Assembly (NCBI GenBank): GCA_015039465.1
Contig: MU130354.1
Location: 303,293 to 352,062 of the forward strand
DNA from: Phlegmacium glaucopus
Taxonomy: Eukaryota > Basidiomycota > Agaricomycetes > Agaricales > Cortinariaceae
Direction: 5' to 3'
Length of the DNA: 48,770 nucleotides
Positions 7,880 to 17,130 of the stretch are shown piece after piece (the stretch's first letter is position 1; each line of letters begins with the position of its first letter). Position numbers and translations under genes: made by a program. The notes under the pieces are model-generated. The model saw only the letters and a list, made by a program, of their open reading frames with translations, had not been told where the DNA came from and searched no databases.

Positions 7880-10500
7880 ATGTTTACACGGCTCCGAAAT
7901 ACTATCATCCAAGGTGGCATATTCGTACAAACCAGTGCACCACCCACATCAAAAGGTCAGTTCGAGTGCCCACTCATTGAACCTTTAGGTAACCCGCAAC
8001 TCTTATCTGATGCTGAACAGGCTTCAAGGTTCTCCATGAAAATATCGCAATTGGCGCTTTCCATGACTCCGGAGAACGTTTTGATGCACCCAAATGCCAT
8101 CCAAATACCCGTAAAGCCGTCTTAGCAGAAATTATGCAGTGGATACAAGACATCGAGAAATCAGAGCATGTTTTGTGGCTTTCTGGGTCCGCAGGAGCTG
8201 GAAAATCGGCTATCGTTCAAACAATTGCGGAGATGTGCGCAAAATTGGGCCTCCTCGTCGCCAGTTTTTTCTTCTCTAGGTTATCCCAATCCCGGAATAA
8301 CGAGAAACATCTGATTCCGTCAATTGCATATCAGCTTGCCCTTTCCATTCCAGCGACTCGAACATACATTGAAGCCGCCGTCCAAAGTGATCCTGCAATA
8401 TTTGACAAGTCTTTGGACACCCAAATAGAAACACTTATCAGCCAGCCTTTGATAAACGCATGTGTCGTTGTCGATCCGGCCGTTACGAATAAATGGCCAA
8501 GGCTTATCGTCATAGACGGTCTTGACGAATGCCATGGTCCTTTGATTCAATCCTCCATTATCCGTTTACTTTCCGCAGCTCTTCTTCGCATCCCAGTCCC
8601 ACTCATCCTTCTCATCGCCAGCCGTCCTGAGCCACATATTCGGAATACATTCAATCTTTTGAACAAACATCACGCCTCTCGTCGCATTGTCCTAGATAAC
8701 TCGTATGAACCAGACGCCGATATCAAGGTATTTCTCCTTAGTCGATTCCAGGAAATTAAAGAGAACCACCCACTTGCGGTCTATATTCCAAAGTCCTGGC
8801 CATCTGTGGAGATCATTGATCGACTAGTCCGAAAGTCTTCAGGGCAGTTTATCTACGCTTCGACTGTCATGAAATATCTGGATTCCCCTAATCATCGGCC
8901 CATGAAGCGGTTGGACGTTATCATAGGGTTAAGACCCGTTGACGGCGACATGCCCTATAAAGAATTGGATGCATTATACAGCCATATCCTCTCCTGCGTT
9001 GACGATTTGGCCAGTACGCTGAAAATATTCGGATTTTTGTTTTTCCGAGATTGGATTGAGGAGGACTCACGCTACACAGCCACGCCATGTTTTGTGGCAG
9101 ATATACTTGGTTTGGACGAAGAAGATGTCCACCTCTGCTTATCCGAACTCCACTCTATCCTTTATATTCCTCCACCCAAGACAAGTGGATCGTCGATCAA
9201 AGTGATCCACGCTTCCTTACAAGATTTCCTTGTCGACACGCGACGATCTGGAAGGTATTATGTTGACGAAGAGGCATTTCATACGGATCTAGCCCTGCAA
9301 TGCCTACGTCAAGTCAGTACGTTGTCCATAAATACCATAGAACGCAGTCCTCAACGGTCGGAGGGATCTTCCCGTGCTCAAAAGTACTTAACAACTAATT
9401 TCATCCAACACTGTACTCGGGCTTCAATGGAATCTGCCAATCTCAAAAACGATCTCATGCAAGTCTCTGATCTTCAGCCATGGTGTGAATTCTGGACGCT
9501 CGAATTTTATCATGACCTCCCATATCTATTTGACTGGCTGTACAAGGTCTGCTATGTCCCTACGGATGTTCTTCACTCCGAAATTAATCCATAAATATCA
9601 GGCTGAGACTGCGGCAAAAGAACTCTCGAGCCACTTCCAATTACTTTGGGACCAAAATCTTACTACAGAGCTCAACGAATATAAATTTAACGGAAGCAAT
9701 GTTGATATTGCGGGGCTGCTATACTTTCCTTCCATGTGGGCTTCGCCCTGGTTCTCTCTGATTTCATCAGACTCTCGAGACCCTAACGTCTTTCACGTTC
9801 ATAGCGAATCATATCGACATTTACTTATCAAATTTTTCGAGGATAAAAATAGGTCTGGCAAATACCATGTAGATGGTATAGTTTATGCTCATGCTGCGCT
9901 GGAATGCTTTCGAAATATGGTTAATCCAAATGACGAGTAAGAATTTAGCTGTTTAGTCTTCTTTTGGCGTTTCTCACTGATGATCGTATCAAGTGAAATA
10001 TTTAATCCTTATCCATTCATAGTGGGGATTGAACGACCTGACGCCAAGTTGTTTATGTCTTTAACCGAGGGCATAGCCTCACGGCGGGAGATTTTAGTCT
10101 CAGAGTATAGAAAAGGTCTCAACGCTGTGACAGAACTTCTCTTGAAAGCTGCTCCATTGACGGATCTCTACATCTACCTTCGGGCTCACCCTCTTCAAAA
10201 TCCTGCCAAAGCCAAAGTTCACTGTGAGCATGGGTTCGCTTTCCTCAGGTTGGCTGTGAAAGCCTATATGAATGTGAGTTTCTACCAAATGTCTCTCTCA
10301 ACATTTGTATTGATCCAATATCCATGGCTTAGAAATGTCAGCATCTTGGTCCGAAAGTTCTCCGAAGGTCATTGTCTTCCATGCTGAAAAATCAATCTTA
10401 CACTAATAATGTATATATATACAAGGTCTTCAAGTTGTCCTCTCTATTTTCCTTGCGCGGATCTCGAGTCGAAATTTTGGAATCACTTGGGAACATTTAA
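7880..10500 (+). CDS. NACHT-type STAND NTPase (NLR-like), no C-terminal repeats
   Basis: Five exons: 7880-7955, 8021-9546, 9602-9936, 9994-10273 and 10333-10500, giving 794 residues; every junction preserves phase and introns are 55-65 nt. A short N-terminal segment (RNTIIQGGIFVQ, residues 6-17) precedes a typical basidiomycete pre-NACHT block (HENIAIGAFHDSGERFDAP, then CHPNTR). The P-loop GSAGAGKSA lies at about residues 81-89, Walker B LIVIDGLDEC at 187-196, and a sensor-like LLIASRPEP shortly after. The later helical part contains two copies of an HAS/HSES...RSGKYYVD...ALxCFR segment (residues 422-456 and 600-641). Known relatives usually continue into WD40, ankyrin or TPR sensors; here the protein stops without them. 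The likely role is signal-responsive NTPase in non-self recognition or regulated cell death, inferred from family only. CpG content is normal. Confidence 0.8.
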
Positions 10501-10705
10501 TGAGCGATGGCCCCTCGTCACCGACAGTAGTTTAACTAAACCATGGAAAACTGCGGGATGGCGTAGTCTTATGGTTTCCATAGCTCGCGAACCGCTCCCA
10601 CACGGCTTGTAGTAAACCAGTATTGAGTTAGGGTAGCACGGTTGACCAATAGAAGCAACATCTTGGGTCACATAGCATTCTGTGTATGACGCCCAAATGT
10701 TCGTC

Positions 10706-10779
10706 GGCCGACTAGCTCAGCTGGTTAGAGCGTCGTGCTAATAACGCGAAGGTCTTGGGTTCGATCCCCACGTTGGCCA
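10706..10779 (+). tRNA. tRNA-Ile (anticodon AAT)
   Basis: A 74-nt cloverleaf. The acceptor stem GGCCGAC pairs with GTTGGCC (one G-T pair) and is followed by discriminator A. The D arm contains AGCTCAGCTGGTTAGAGC (A box), the anticodon loop is CTAATAA with anticodon AAT, and the T arm contains GGTTCGATCC (B box). There is no intron. An identical gene lies in opposite orientation at 22830-22903. Confidence 0.95.
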
Positions 10780-11293
10780 TGGCATAGATGTCCTTCAACC
10801 AAAATACTTTTTGTTCTTGTAAACAAGCAGAATTATTTTATTCTCAGTAGGAACTTGATAAGGGGGCTTCATATGTACTGATATAAAATGCCAGCGAACC
10901 TATTTCTAATGAGGTTTTAGGGACAAGAAGTACATTTTGATATCGTAAATGAATGGCTTCGAATATTGCAGTAATAGAGATAGGGGGGATTTATGTAGGA
11001 ATGGACCTAGGAATGGGGACTTTGTAGGCACAAGAAAGTTTAGTGTATGACCAGATACCCAATGATAGATAGGTAGATAGGGAAGAAGCATAGAACATCA
11101 CTTTGCTGACAAAATATATCGTGGTGGAAATGGAGCTTTACCAAGTTAAAGATTGTAAGATATATAGTGTAAGCATGGTGGCAAAAGAAGGAAAGAAGAC
11201 TGAAGAAACGTATCAAACGTCCGATGGTGCCACGTCCCGCGAGTCATAGACCTAAAAAAAAAAGATAACAAAAGTCTTTGGAACTTTTTTGAA
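10780..11293. other. Intergenic between tRNA-Ile and disordered-protein gene
   Basis: AT-rich DNA. It contains the probable 3' untranslated region of the minus-strand gene ending at 11294. The minus-strand frame at 10906-11091 has no recognisable domain. Nothing else is supported. Confidence 0.4.
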
Positions 11294-12263
11294 TCAATTC
11301 TCTTTCATGTCTTCATCAATTCTGTTTTCGTCTCCATCCAGAGCGCTGCTAGAGACGGACAATCCACGAGCACGAGCAGATGTCATGGATACAGAAGACG
11401 TAGAGAAAGAGGATGCTTTCGTGTGGGGTGTACGAGTTGAAAGTGGGTAGGTTGGAGTGTTGAGATTCGTAGGCCGAAAGTGTTGCTGGTCGGGGTGTAT
11501 TGGTGGCAGAGCAGGAAGAGGTGCTGTAGGTGGTGGCGTCAGCGGTGCTTGGAGAGCTGAGATATGGAGGCGGCGAATAGGATGACGTCTAGGCAAATAA
11601 GGATCAGAGTCGTGCATGGTATCAAACAGAGACTCGACAACAAAAATCTTACCTCATGCCAGTGGCACTGGGAGGAGCAGGGGCACATCCAAGGCTTCCA
11701 CTCCTCATCCTACCCTCAAGACTAGTGGCACTACTTGCAACGCCAACGTTGCTATATCGTGACGTCGTTACATCCTCTCCCGCAATGCTGCCACTTCTCG
11801 ATCTGGGAGCCACAACGGTAGAGAGCTGACGCTGCAAATGAATGGCGTTGCTTGCCGTACGCGTTGGGGAACGAATAGCATTCATTGGCGAGGTCGCCTG
11901 TGTCAAACTTGATCGACGTTTCCTAAGCCTGGGCTGCGTTGGTTGCTGCTGTTGAGTTTGAGGCTTTGACTGGATTTTGACTGGTTGAGGCGATTGCATA
12001 GGCGTTATCGTTTGGGGAGTTGGAGTAGTGCTCCTTCGATCGTCGCATGAACTATAGTTGGCCATGTCGATGTCCATGAGCGATTCATCTGGTATAGGGA
12101 TAGGCGACGAAGGTCGCGAAGGAGAACGGTCAAACATGATATCCGCGCTGTCATCCCACTTGAAGGACGATGAGTTGACTTTCTTTTGTGGTGTATGTTG
12201 AGCAAGTAGACCAGAAGAGAAGAACGCGGAATACTCTAGTCTGAGCGCAGTCGTTGAAGCCAT
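11294..12263 (-). CDS. Disordered Ser/Thr-Pro-rich protein, unknown function
   Basis: Two exons, 11653-12263 and 11294-11588, joined across a 64-nt GTAAG...TAG intron; the join (Met-Arg-Arg-His) preserves phase and gives 301 residues. Composition is low-complexity: many Ser-Pro and Thr-Pro dipeptides, a QQQQ run, Pro-rich stretches and a basic cluster (RLRKRRSS, around residue 110). An acidic SFKWDDSADIMFD motif lies near the N-terminus. The sequence suggests a nuclear, phosphorylation-controlled protein, but no domain is recognised. The start codon begins the only long frame and is followed by a small-residue N-terminus (Met-Ala-Ser-Thr). Confidence 0.65.
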
Positions 12264-12604
12264 TGTTTCTGCCAGAGTCCCGGAGTCAGAAGAAAGAAGG
12301 AAAAATGTGGTTCGAATTGAACAAGGGTCGAACCAACTTTCCTCGTGGTCAAATCTATTTAATCTTCGGCGGTGATTGCCATTTGCCTCGCTCTTTTAAT
12401 ATTATTATTAGGATGCATGAGACTCGCGTAAATAAAAAGGGTTGGTCACGATATCGTGACTTTGACAGCCAGAAACGGCATTCAAGTGGCACCGCTATTC
12501 ACCAGGCGTTACATTACCCATTGAGCCTGGTTATTAGTTGTACTGCTGTACCTAAAAAAATGCGTCGAAACACTCCGGCTAGTCCTTGTGCTGGCGACTC
12601 TGGT
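12264..12604. other. Upstream flank of disordered-protein gene
   Basis: Probable promoter and 5' leader of the minus-strand gene starting at 12263. CpG is still at a normal level here and falls abruptly from about 12605 onward, marking the left edge of the repeat island. Confidence 0.4.
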
Positions 12605-12644
12605 TTTTAGTGCTAAAAAGTTTTGCACCTCCCACATCTAGTCA

Positions 12645-12830
12645 TCATTGGTGCAAGGGGGCACCAAGATTCGAAAAACTACATGGGGTAGATGTTTTTC
12701 TCTAAGGCCTCGCCAACCCCTCCCCAACCCATATCGGGTATTTTTCATCCAAATATGGTATGTTTTTCCCATATTTCTGGGTTCTGCTCCCTTCTGACTT
12801 AGAACTTGAGCTGCAACAAGGGGGTGTCAT
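12645..12830 (+). repeat. Poly-C-associated SINE-like repeat, copy 1
   Basis: Begins GGGGGCACCAAGATTCGAA and continues through CTAAGGCCTCGCCAACCCC and an ATATCGGGTA motif, ending near CAAGGGGGTGTC. On the reverse strand the start reads like a tRNA T arm (TTCGAATCTTGGTGCCCC), which suggests a decayed pol III B box. A closely related copy follows at 13090-13280. The SINE assignment is inference. Confidence 0.4.
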
Positions 12831-13089
12831 AAAAAAATAAAATCATATCATCTCACCTTATTTTCTAATGGACAGTCAGATACCCCCTGTCACATGAAAA
12901 ATTTCCTTATTTAGATAGTATTGAGCACATGATCTAGTGACAAAGCTGATCAATGTCATTCTTTTCATTGATAACTCAACAACAGACCACCCACTTTGCC
13001 TCTAATCCCTTGCACACATTGTATGTATATCCTCAGATGGGAATGTGCTATTTATTCATGCAAGAAAGATGATATCATAGGCCATTTTA

Positions 13090-13152
13090 AGCAAGGGGGC
13101 ACCAAGATTCGAAAAACTACACGGGGTGGATTTTTTTCTCTAAGGCCTTGCC

Positions 13153-13183
<31 letters not shown>

Positions 13184-13280
13184 TTCCCCAACCCATATCG
13201 GGTATGTTTTCATCCAAATATGGTATGTTTTTCCCACATTTTTGGGCTCCGCTTACTTCTGACCCAGAACTTGAGCCGCC
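13090..13280 (+). repeat. Poly-C-associated SINE-like repeat, copy 2
   Basis: Same family and orientation as 12645-12830, again starting AAGGGGGCACCAAGATTCGA. Its central C tract has expanded to about 26 consecutive cytosines (about 13157-13182). The match continues through the ATATCGGGTA motif to near 13275. Confidence 0.5.
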
Positions 13281-13438
13281 CATGCCACAACACTTTAGAT
13301 AACTAGAATTAACCATCTTTGAGGATGTAGTAAACAGTAAATATGTGAGCAGTACATGGTCTAAGTTATTTTGAAGTCTTAACTTGCCTTTCACTGGACC
13401 ATCAGTAGTCAAAAAACTTGGCCCAGCTGACCTAAATG
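13280..13438 (+). repeat. Direct repeat, copy 1 (about 160 bp)
   Basis: From CACAACACTTTAGATAACTAG to CCCAGCTGACCTAAATG. Nearly identical to 15503-15652 in the same orientation, with only a few differences. The pair lies about 2.2 kb apart and brackets the kinase-like fragment and the 14197-14525 LTR. It could be two ends of an old element or a segmental repeat. Confidence 0.7.
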
Positions 13439-13534
13439 GGGAACAACTAATCCATAGATCTGTCCAGGGACTGTATTATTGTGTGCTACACCATTAGCAA
13501 GTACTTATATGCAATTTTTCAAAGTTTGACCCCC

Positions 13535-13625
13535 AAAAATAATTTTTTTCTAAGCCTCCGGCAGCCCCCCCCCCCCCCCCCAACCCCAGGTCCCGGGTTT
13601 GATTCCCGGTGCCCCCTTGATTTTA
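13535..13625 (-). repeat. Poly-C SINE-like repeat, inverted copy with clear B box
   Basis: Contains an 18-C run (about 13567-13584) followed by GGTCCCGGGTTTGATTCCCG and GTGCCCCCTTG. The GGTTTGATTCC part closely matches a tRNA B box. Its end (GGTGCCCCCTTG) is the reverse complement of the starts of the copies at 12645 and 13090, so this copy is inverted. Confidence 0.45.
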
Positions 13626-13661
13626 AGTAAGCATACAATGTGCCATACAAAGCTGAACTTC

Positions 13662-14190
13662 TCAGCCTGATAAGCCTCTGACTCTCAGTGTTGGTCTGTG
13701 TCTTGTTATAGAGAGTGATGACATTGAGGAGATTTCCAAACCAATAGAAGTTCCTTTCAACAACAACATTGGAGGTAATGACTGCAACTTGTCCCCAGAC
13801 AGGTTTTCGGTAGGCTTGAGGTTGGCCTCAGATTCATGTTCAAAGCTGCTCAGGAAGGATGCAAGTTGGTCATGGAAAACTTCTTTTAGCTTCTTGTAAA
13901 AGAAGGCACCCCTCTTGGTAACTGGGATATGCTGGTTCTTTAGAAGTCCTCGGGGCTTCATTGCTTCGGGGCTTTTCATGAACATGCCCATTTCAAGATA
14001 GTTGATTTCTTGGCATTGAAGGATGTCTCCTAAGTCTCCTGCCACACAATTTTGTTGCTGCTGTTCATCACTTTCCTTCGTTGTTGGTGTTGACCTCCAA
14101 GTTTCTCAGCAGTGGCAAGATCTTTATGGTGGGTTGGATATCTGTTGCTTGCATCATGTCTTGCAACCTGACAAAAAGGTCATATGGTGG
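13662..14190 (-). pseudogene. Decayed coding fragment beside NIMA-kinase-like sequence
   Basis: On the minus strand, coding-like text reads YDLFVRLQDMMQATD and IQPTIKILPLLRNLEVNT (about 14180-14065), then, after stops, a 127-residue open frame (13662-14045) with FFYKKLKEVFHDQLASFL. No domain is recognised. It continues in the same direction as the kinase-like and coiled-coil pieces above 14531, from which it is separated by a solo LTR. It may belong to the same dead gene; that is inference. Confidence 0.35.
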
Positions 14191-14196
14191 AATAAC

Positions 14197-14525
14197 TGTT
14201 AGGGGACACTCATTGTGTCCGCCCCTAGTTACGCTTAGCTACTCATACTTTCACTTTCACTCTACGATCGTATCACTCGCCGCGTTCCCCATCCTACCCT
14301 TTATGGACTCCCTCTTATTGTTGTAGTAGTTGACACTTCGCTGATGACATCGTGAGATGTCAGTTTCTATTCTTGTACTTATCACACGCACCCTACCTTC
14401 TATTATGTCCTAGCCGTATATAGTCGTATTGGCTCACACACTTGTAGTATATAGGTGTAAGGTGGTTATTGAAGATAACCACCTTAGAATTCAACTTGGT
14501 TCCCGGGTCCTTACATTCCCTAACA
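14197..14525. mobile_element. Solo LTR with perfect 5-bp target duplication
   Basis: 329 bp starting TGTTAGGGGACACTC and ending CATTCCCTAACA: TG...CA ends inside an 8-bp inverted repeat (TGTTAGGG/CCCTAACA). It is flanked by identical ATAAC at 14192-14196 and 14526-14530, the hallmark of LTR-retrotransposon insertion followed by LTR-LTR recombination. It is much richer in CpG than the surrounding DNA, so it is a young insertion. It contains no coding sequence. Gypsy or copia class cannot be decided. Confidence 0.88.
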
Positions 14526-14530
14526 ATAAC

Positions 14531-15119
14531 AATCTATATAAGAAACCCCATTCCATGAGCACTTCCCTTAAGTCATTCAATTTGGTTCTGGCAACAGACA
14601 ATTTCTCCTTAAGTTCTTTCAACACCTCTGCCTGCTCCTGCAGCAGTTTTTATGTGTCAACAAAGTGAGCTGTGATAATTTCTGTGCATCCACTCATTTG
14701 TGATTTTCAGTTTTATTGAAGATAAATTTGAGGACGTAATCATGCTGCAGGTTTAGTATTGATTTGATGACAGAAGTCAGATCTTGTGAATATCCCTGAG
14801 AAGCAGAGGTATGGGGCCATTGCTGGCAAGGCATGAGGCTTGGTAAATAGCAGATGGCATTTGAACATACTGTATGGGCATATTCACTTCGGCATGCATC
14901 TTTGTAGTGGAATTTGAGGGTGCAGAGTTTGTAAATATGGCAGCCAAGTGACCAGATATCTGACTTGAAGTCATATGCCTTTTCCCGCCTAAGTTCAGTT
15001 GACAAGCAATACAGTGTCTGCCAAGCGACAAGTGCAGTAAAAATGCAAGATTGCCAACTCCAGGAAACTAGCAGAGCATGGCTGTATGCAGATGAGCTAT
15101 GAGACATCAACAGCACCAA
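14531..15119 (-). pseudogene. NIMA-related (NEK/KIN3-like) kinase fragment with coiled coil
   Basis: An open frame at 14694-15119 reads TLYCLSTELRREKAYDFKSD and then IWSLGCHIYKLCTLKFHYKD, matching subdomains VIII-IX of protein kinases (APE-like STE, then the invariant D in SDIWSLGC). It ends SQDLTSVIKSILNLQ, like the 'LT.VIK.ML' segment of NIMA kinases. Downstream, 14570-14680 encodes LLQEQAEVLKELKEKLSVAR and TKLNDLREVLMEWG, a heptad coiled coil of the type that follows such kinase domains. The nucleotide-binding lobe and catalytic HRD/DFG motifs are not found, and GTPYYMSPE is degraded, so it cannot be a working kinase. It sits in CpG-poor repeat DNA. Confidence 0.6.
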
Positions 15120-15502
15120 AGAAAATGTTTGTCATACAAGGTGGATTCCAGAGGTCTAGCTTTTTACAGAAGATATTGCTTTCAGATTGAAGTTTTCAAC
15201 ATTCTAGTATTATGTGAGGCTTGTCAGGCAATACTACTTTGTTACAATTAGCTCTTTGAGAAAACTGAAACAGCATTACCTGGTAGATTTCAGACATAAT
15301 ATCTTGTAGATTAGGGGAAGCTTGGGGGAGGAAATGGAAAAGATAACATATTCAATACATTGTTCATTAAAAGATAAGTCAGGTGCATCATTCTGATTGC
15401 TTGGGGTTCTAGTTCCAGTAATTTTTTAAGCTGGCCAGAGTGACCCCCCCCTCCCCACATGATATTTTTTATTTTAATCCTGTCACCCCCTTGCTGCCCA
15501 AG
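15120..15502. other. CpG-poor repeat-island DNA
   Basis: No gene supported. A C-rich patch (about 15443-15460) and a GTCACCCCCTTG motif near 15481 resemble the end of the poly-C repeat family. The remainder is unassigned AT-rich DNA. Confidence 0.4.
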
Positions 15503-15652
15503 CTGCAACACTTTGGATAACTAGAAATAACCATCTTTGAGGATGTAGTAAATAGTAAATATGTGAGCAGTACATGGTCTAAGTTATTTTGAAGTCTTAA
15601 CTTGCCTTTCACTGGACCATCAGTAGTCAAAAAACTTAGCCCAGACCTAAAT
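15503..15652 (+). repeat. Direct repeat, copy 2 (about 150 bp), cut by an LTR
   Basis: Nearly identical to 13280-13438 up to CAGACCTAAAT. At that point the LTR at 15653 begins, whereas copy 1 continues with GGGGAACAACTAATCC. This junction shows the LTR entered, or was recombined into, the repeat. Confidence 0.7.
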
Positions 15653-16065
15653 TGTTAGGGGACACCTGTTTTCAATCCAAACCTCAACCTCAGGACTCTA
15701 CATCCCGCCTTTCTGACGACCTCCAACCTTACATCCGACTCCACTTCTGTCACCGGTTTACTCTGTTACTCTGTAACTCCATTCTGACTCTGATCCTCTG
15801 GCTCACTCCGTCTTTTATTTTTATTTTTCACATCACACCACTTCTTAATTAATTAATTAATTATTATTGTATCATTCCTTTATTTATTTTATATCTCTGT
15901 TATGTCCATATTAGTACTTAAATACCCCTCAGCCTAGCAGGGATCCCCATCCTTGCCTCTTTGGATCCCCTGCTAGGTGAGTCACTTGTAGATATCCCTT
16001 TGAAATATTATTAACTTTGGATCCCCTGCTAGCTTGACTAAGTCAGCGTCGCAGTTGCCCTAACA
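15653..16065. mobile_element. LTR-like element, family B copy 1
   Basis: 413 bp with the ends TGTTAGGGGACACC...GTTGCCCTAACA. The interior shares GTCCATATTAGTACTTAAA, then CAGGGATCCCCATCCTT, and a repeated TTGGATCCCCTGCTAG with the copies at 35014 and 35952. Flanks (TAAAT on the left, GGATC on the right) do not match, so no target duplication survives. A TTAA microsatellite lies at about 15846-15866. Probably a solo LTR; no internal coding region is seen. Confidence 0.7.
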
Positions 16066-16790
16066 GGATCCCATATATTGGGAAAGCACTGAATCCAAAC
16101 TGGCTGTTGGCATAATCACATCCTGTTGATAACAATATAGAAAAATGTCAATACAGGGCACTGGTATTGGCAGGGATACAGACCATCTGCTTTGGCAATA
16201 AGTTGCACTACAGGATTTAAGTACTCATCACCTTTCCCAATGTCCAGTTTGACTTCAATGTAGATGACAGTGAGTGCCTCAAACACTCTGAATTGGTATT
16301 TAATGTGGCCTTTAGTTGTGAGCATGATTGATTCAGGCATATTGCTGATCAATAGACCAAACAAAGCAATAGTTTGATTGAAGAGCTGCAAGAACAAGGT
16401 AAAGTGACTATTGTGGAATAATATCTAAAAAATACTGGAGAAATAAATCTGGACATTGCTTCCTTGTTTTTGTGGTCCATAGGGGGCCCATACTGCTTCA
16501 TGACTATTTCAATGTCTCAGATGATGTCTTTGAAGAATGCATTGGGGATACAGGCATGATGCATTTTGAAGGTTGGAGCATCTCACAGCTATAACATAGG
16601 CTCACACATCTGATAGCCCACTCTGCTGGTCAAAGACTGAAAGGTGAAATCACATTATGTATGGCTATAGACCAAGCAGTGGAGTGAGCTCATAGCTGGG
16701 AGATGTCCATTACAGACTGGTGAGCTGATGCCCTCCACCAAGATAGTTAAATGACTGGACCCACCAGCCAGGGCCAGCTACCCTTTCCAA
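16066..16790. other. Stretch without CpG, no gene
   Basis: I found no CG dinucleotide from about 16066 to about 17020 by reading each line, although G and C are common. A minus-strand frame at 16116-16397 has no recognisable domain. The pattern is expected of DNA long exposed to CpG methylation and deamination. Confidence 0.6.
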
Positions 16791-16799
16791 ACCAAAAAA

Positions 16800-17130
16800 T
16801 AATATCAGAACCAAATGGGCAAGCCAGTTGGGACTGAATGGGCAGCCAGCCAGAAAATATTCTGGGGGACTGGGTCAGGACTAGATGGACAGGCAAAAAA
16901 TGATCCCTGGTTTGGACCAAATGAGCTGGAATATAATGTTTTTGGGCACTGGCCCAGGACTGAATGGGTAGCCAGCCAGAGAATATTCTGGTGGACCAGG
17001 CCATGACTGGATGGGCAGCCGGCAATTGATACCTGGTTTGGAACAAATGGGCAGCAATATAATATTGTTGGGTACTGGTCCAGGACTGAATAGGCAGCCA
17101 GCCAGAAAATATTCTGGGGGACTGACTTTT
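16800..17130. repeat. 126-bp tandem minisatellite, about 2.5 copies
   Basis: The motif GGACTGAATGGGCAGCCAGC recurs at 16831, 16957 and 17083, an exact period of 126 bp, with the AATATTCTGG and CTGGTTTGGA motifs also repeating. Because 126 is divisible by three, several frames stay open across the array on both strands, but the translations are low-complexity and I do not read them as genes. Confidence 0.85.

Noticed and set aside
12996..13412. Open frames across the poly-C tract, encoding poly-Pro or poly-Gly
   Set aside because: Produced by the homopolymer in three frames and both strands; no codon or domain support.
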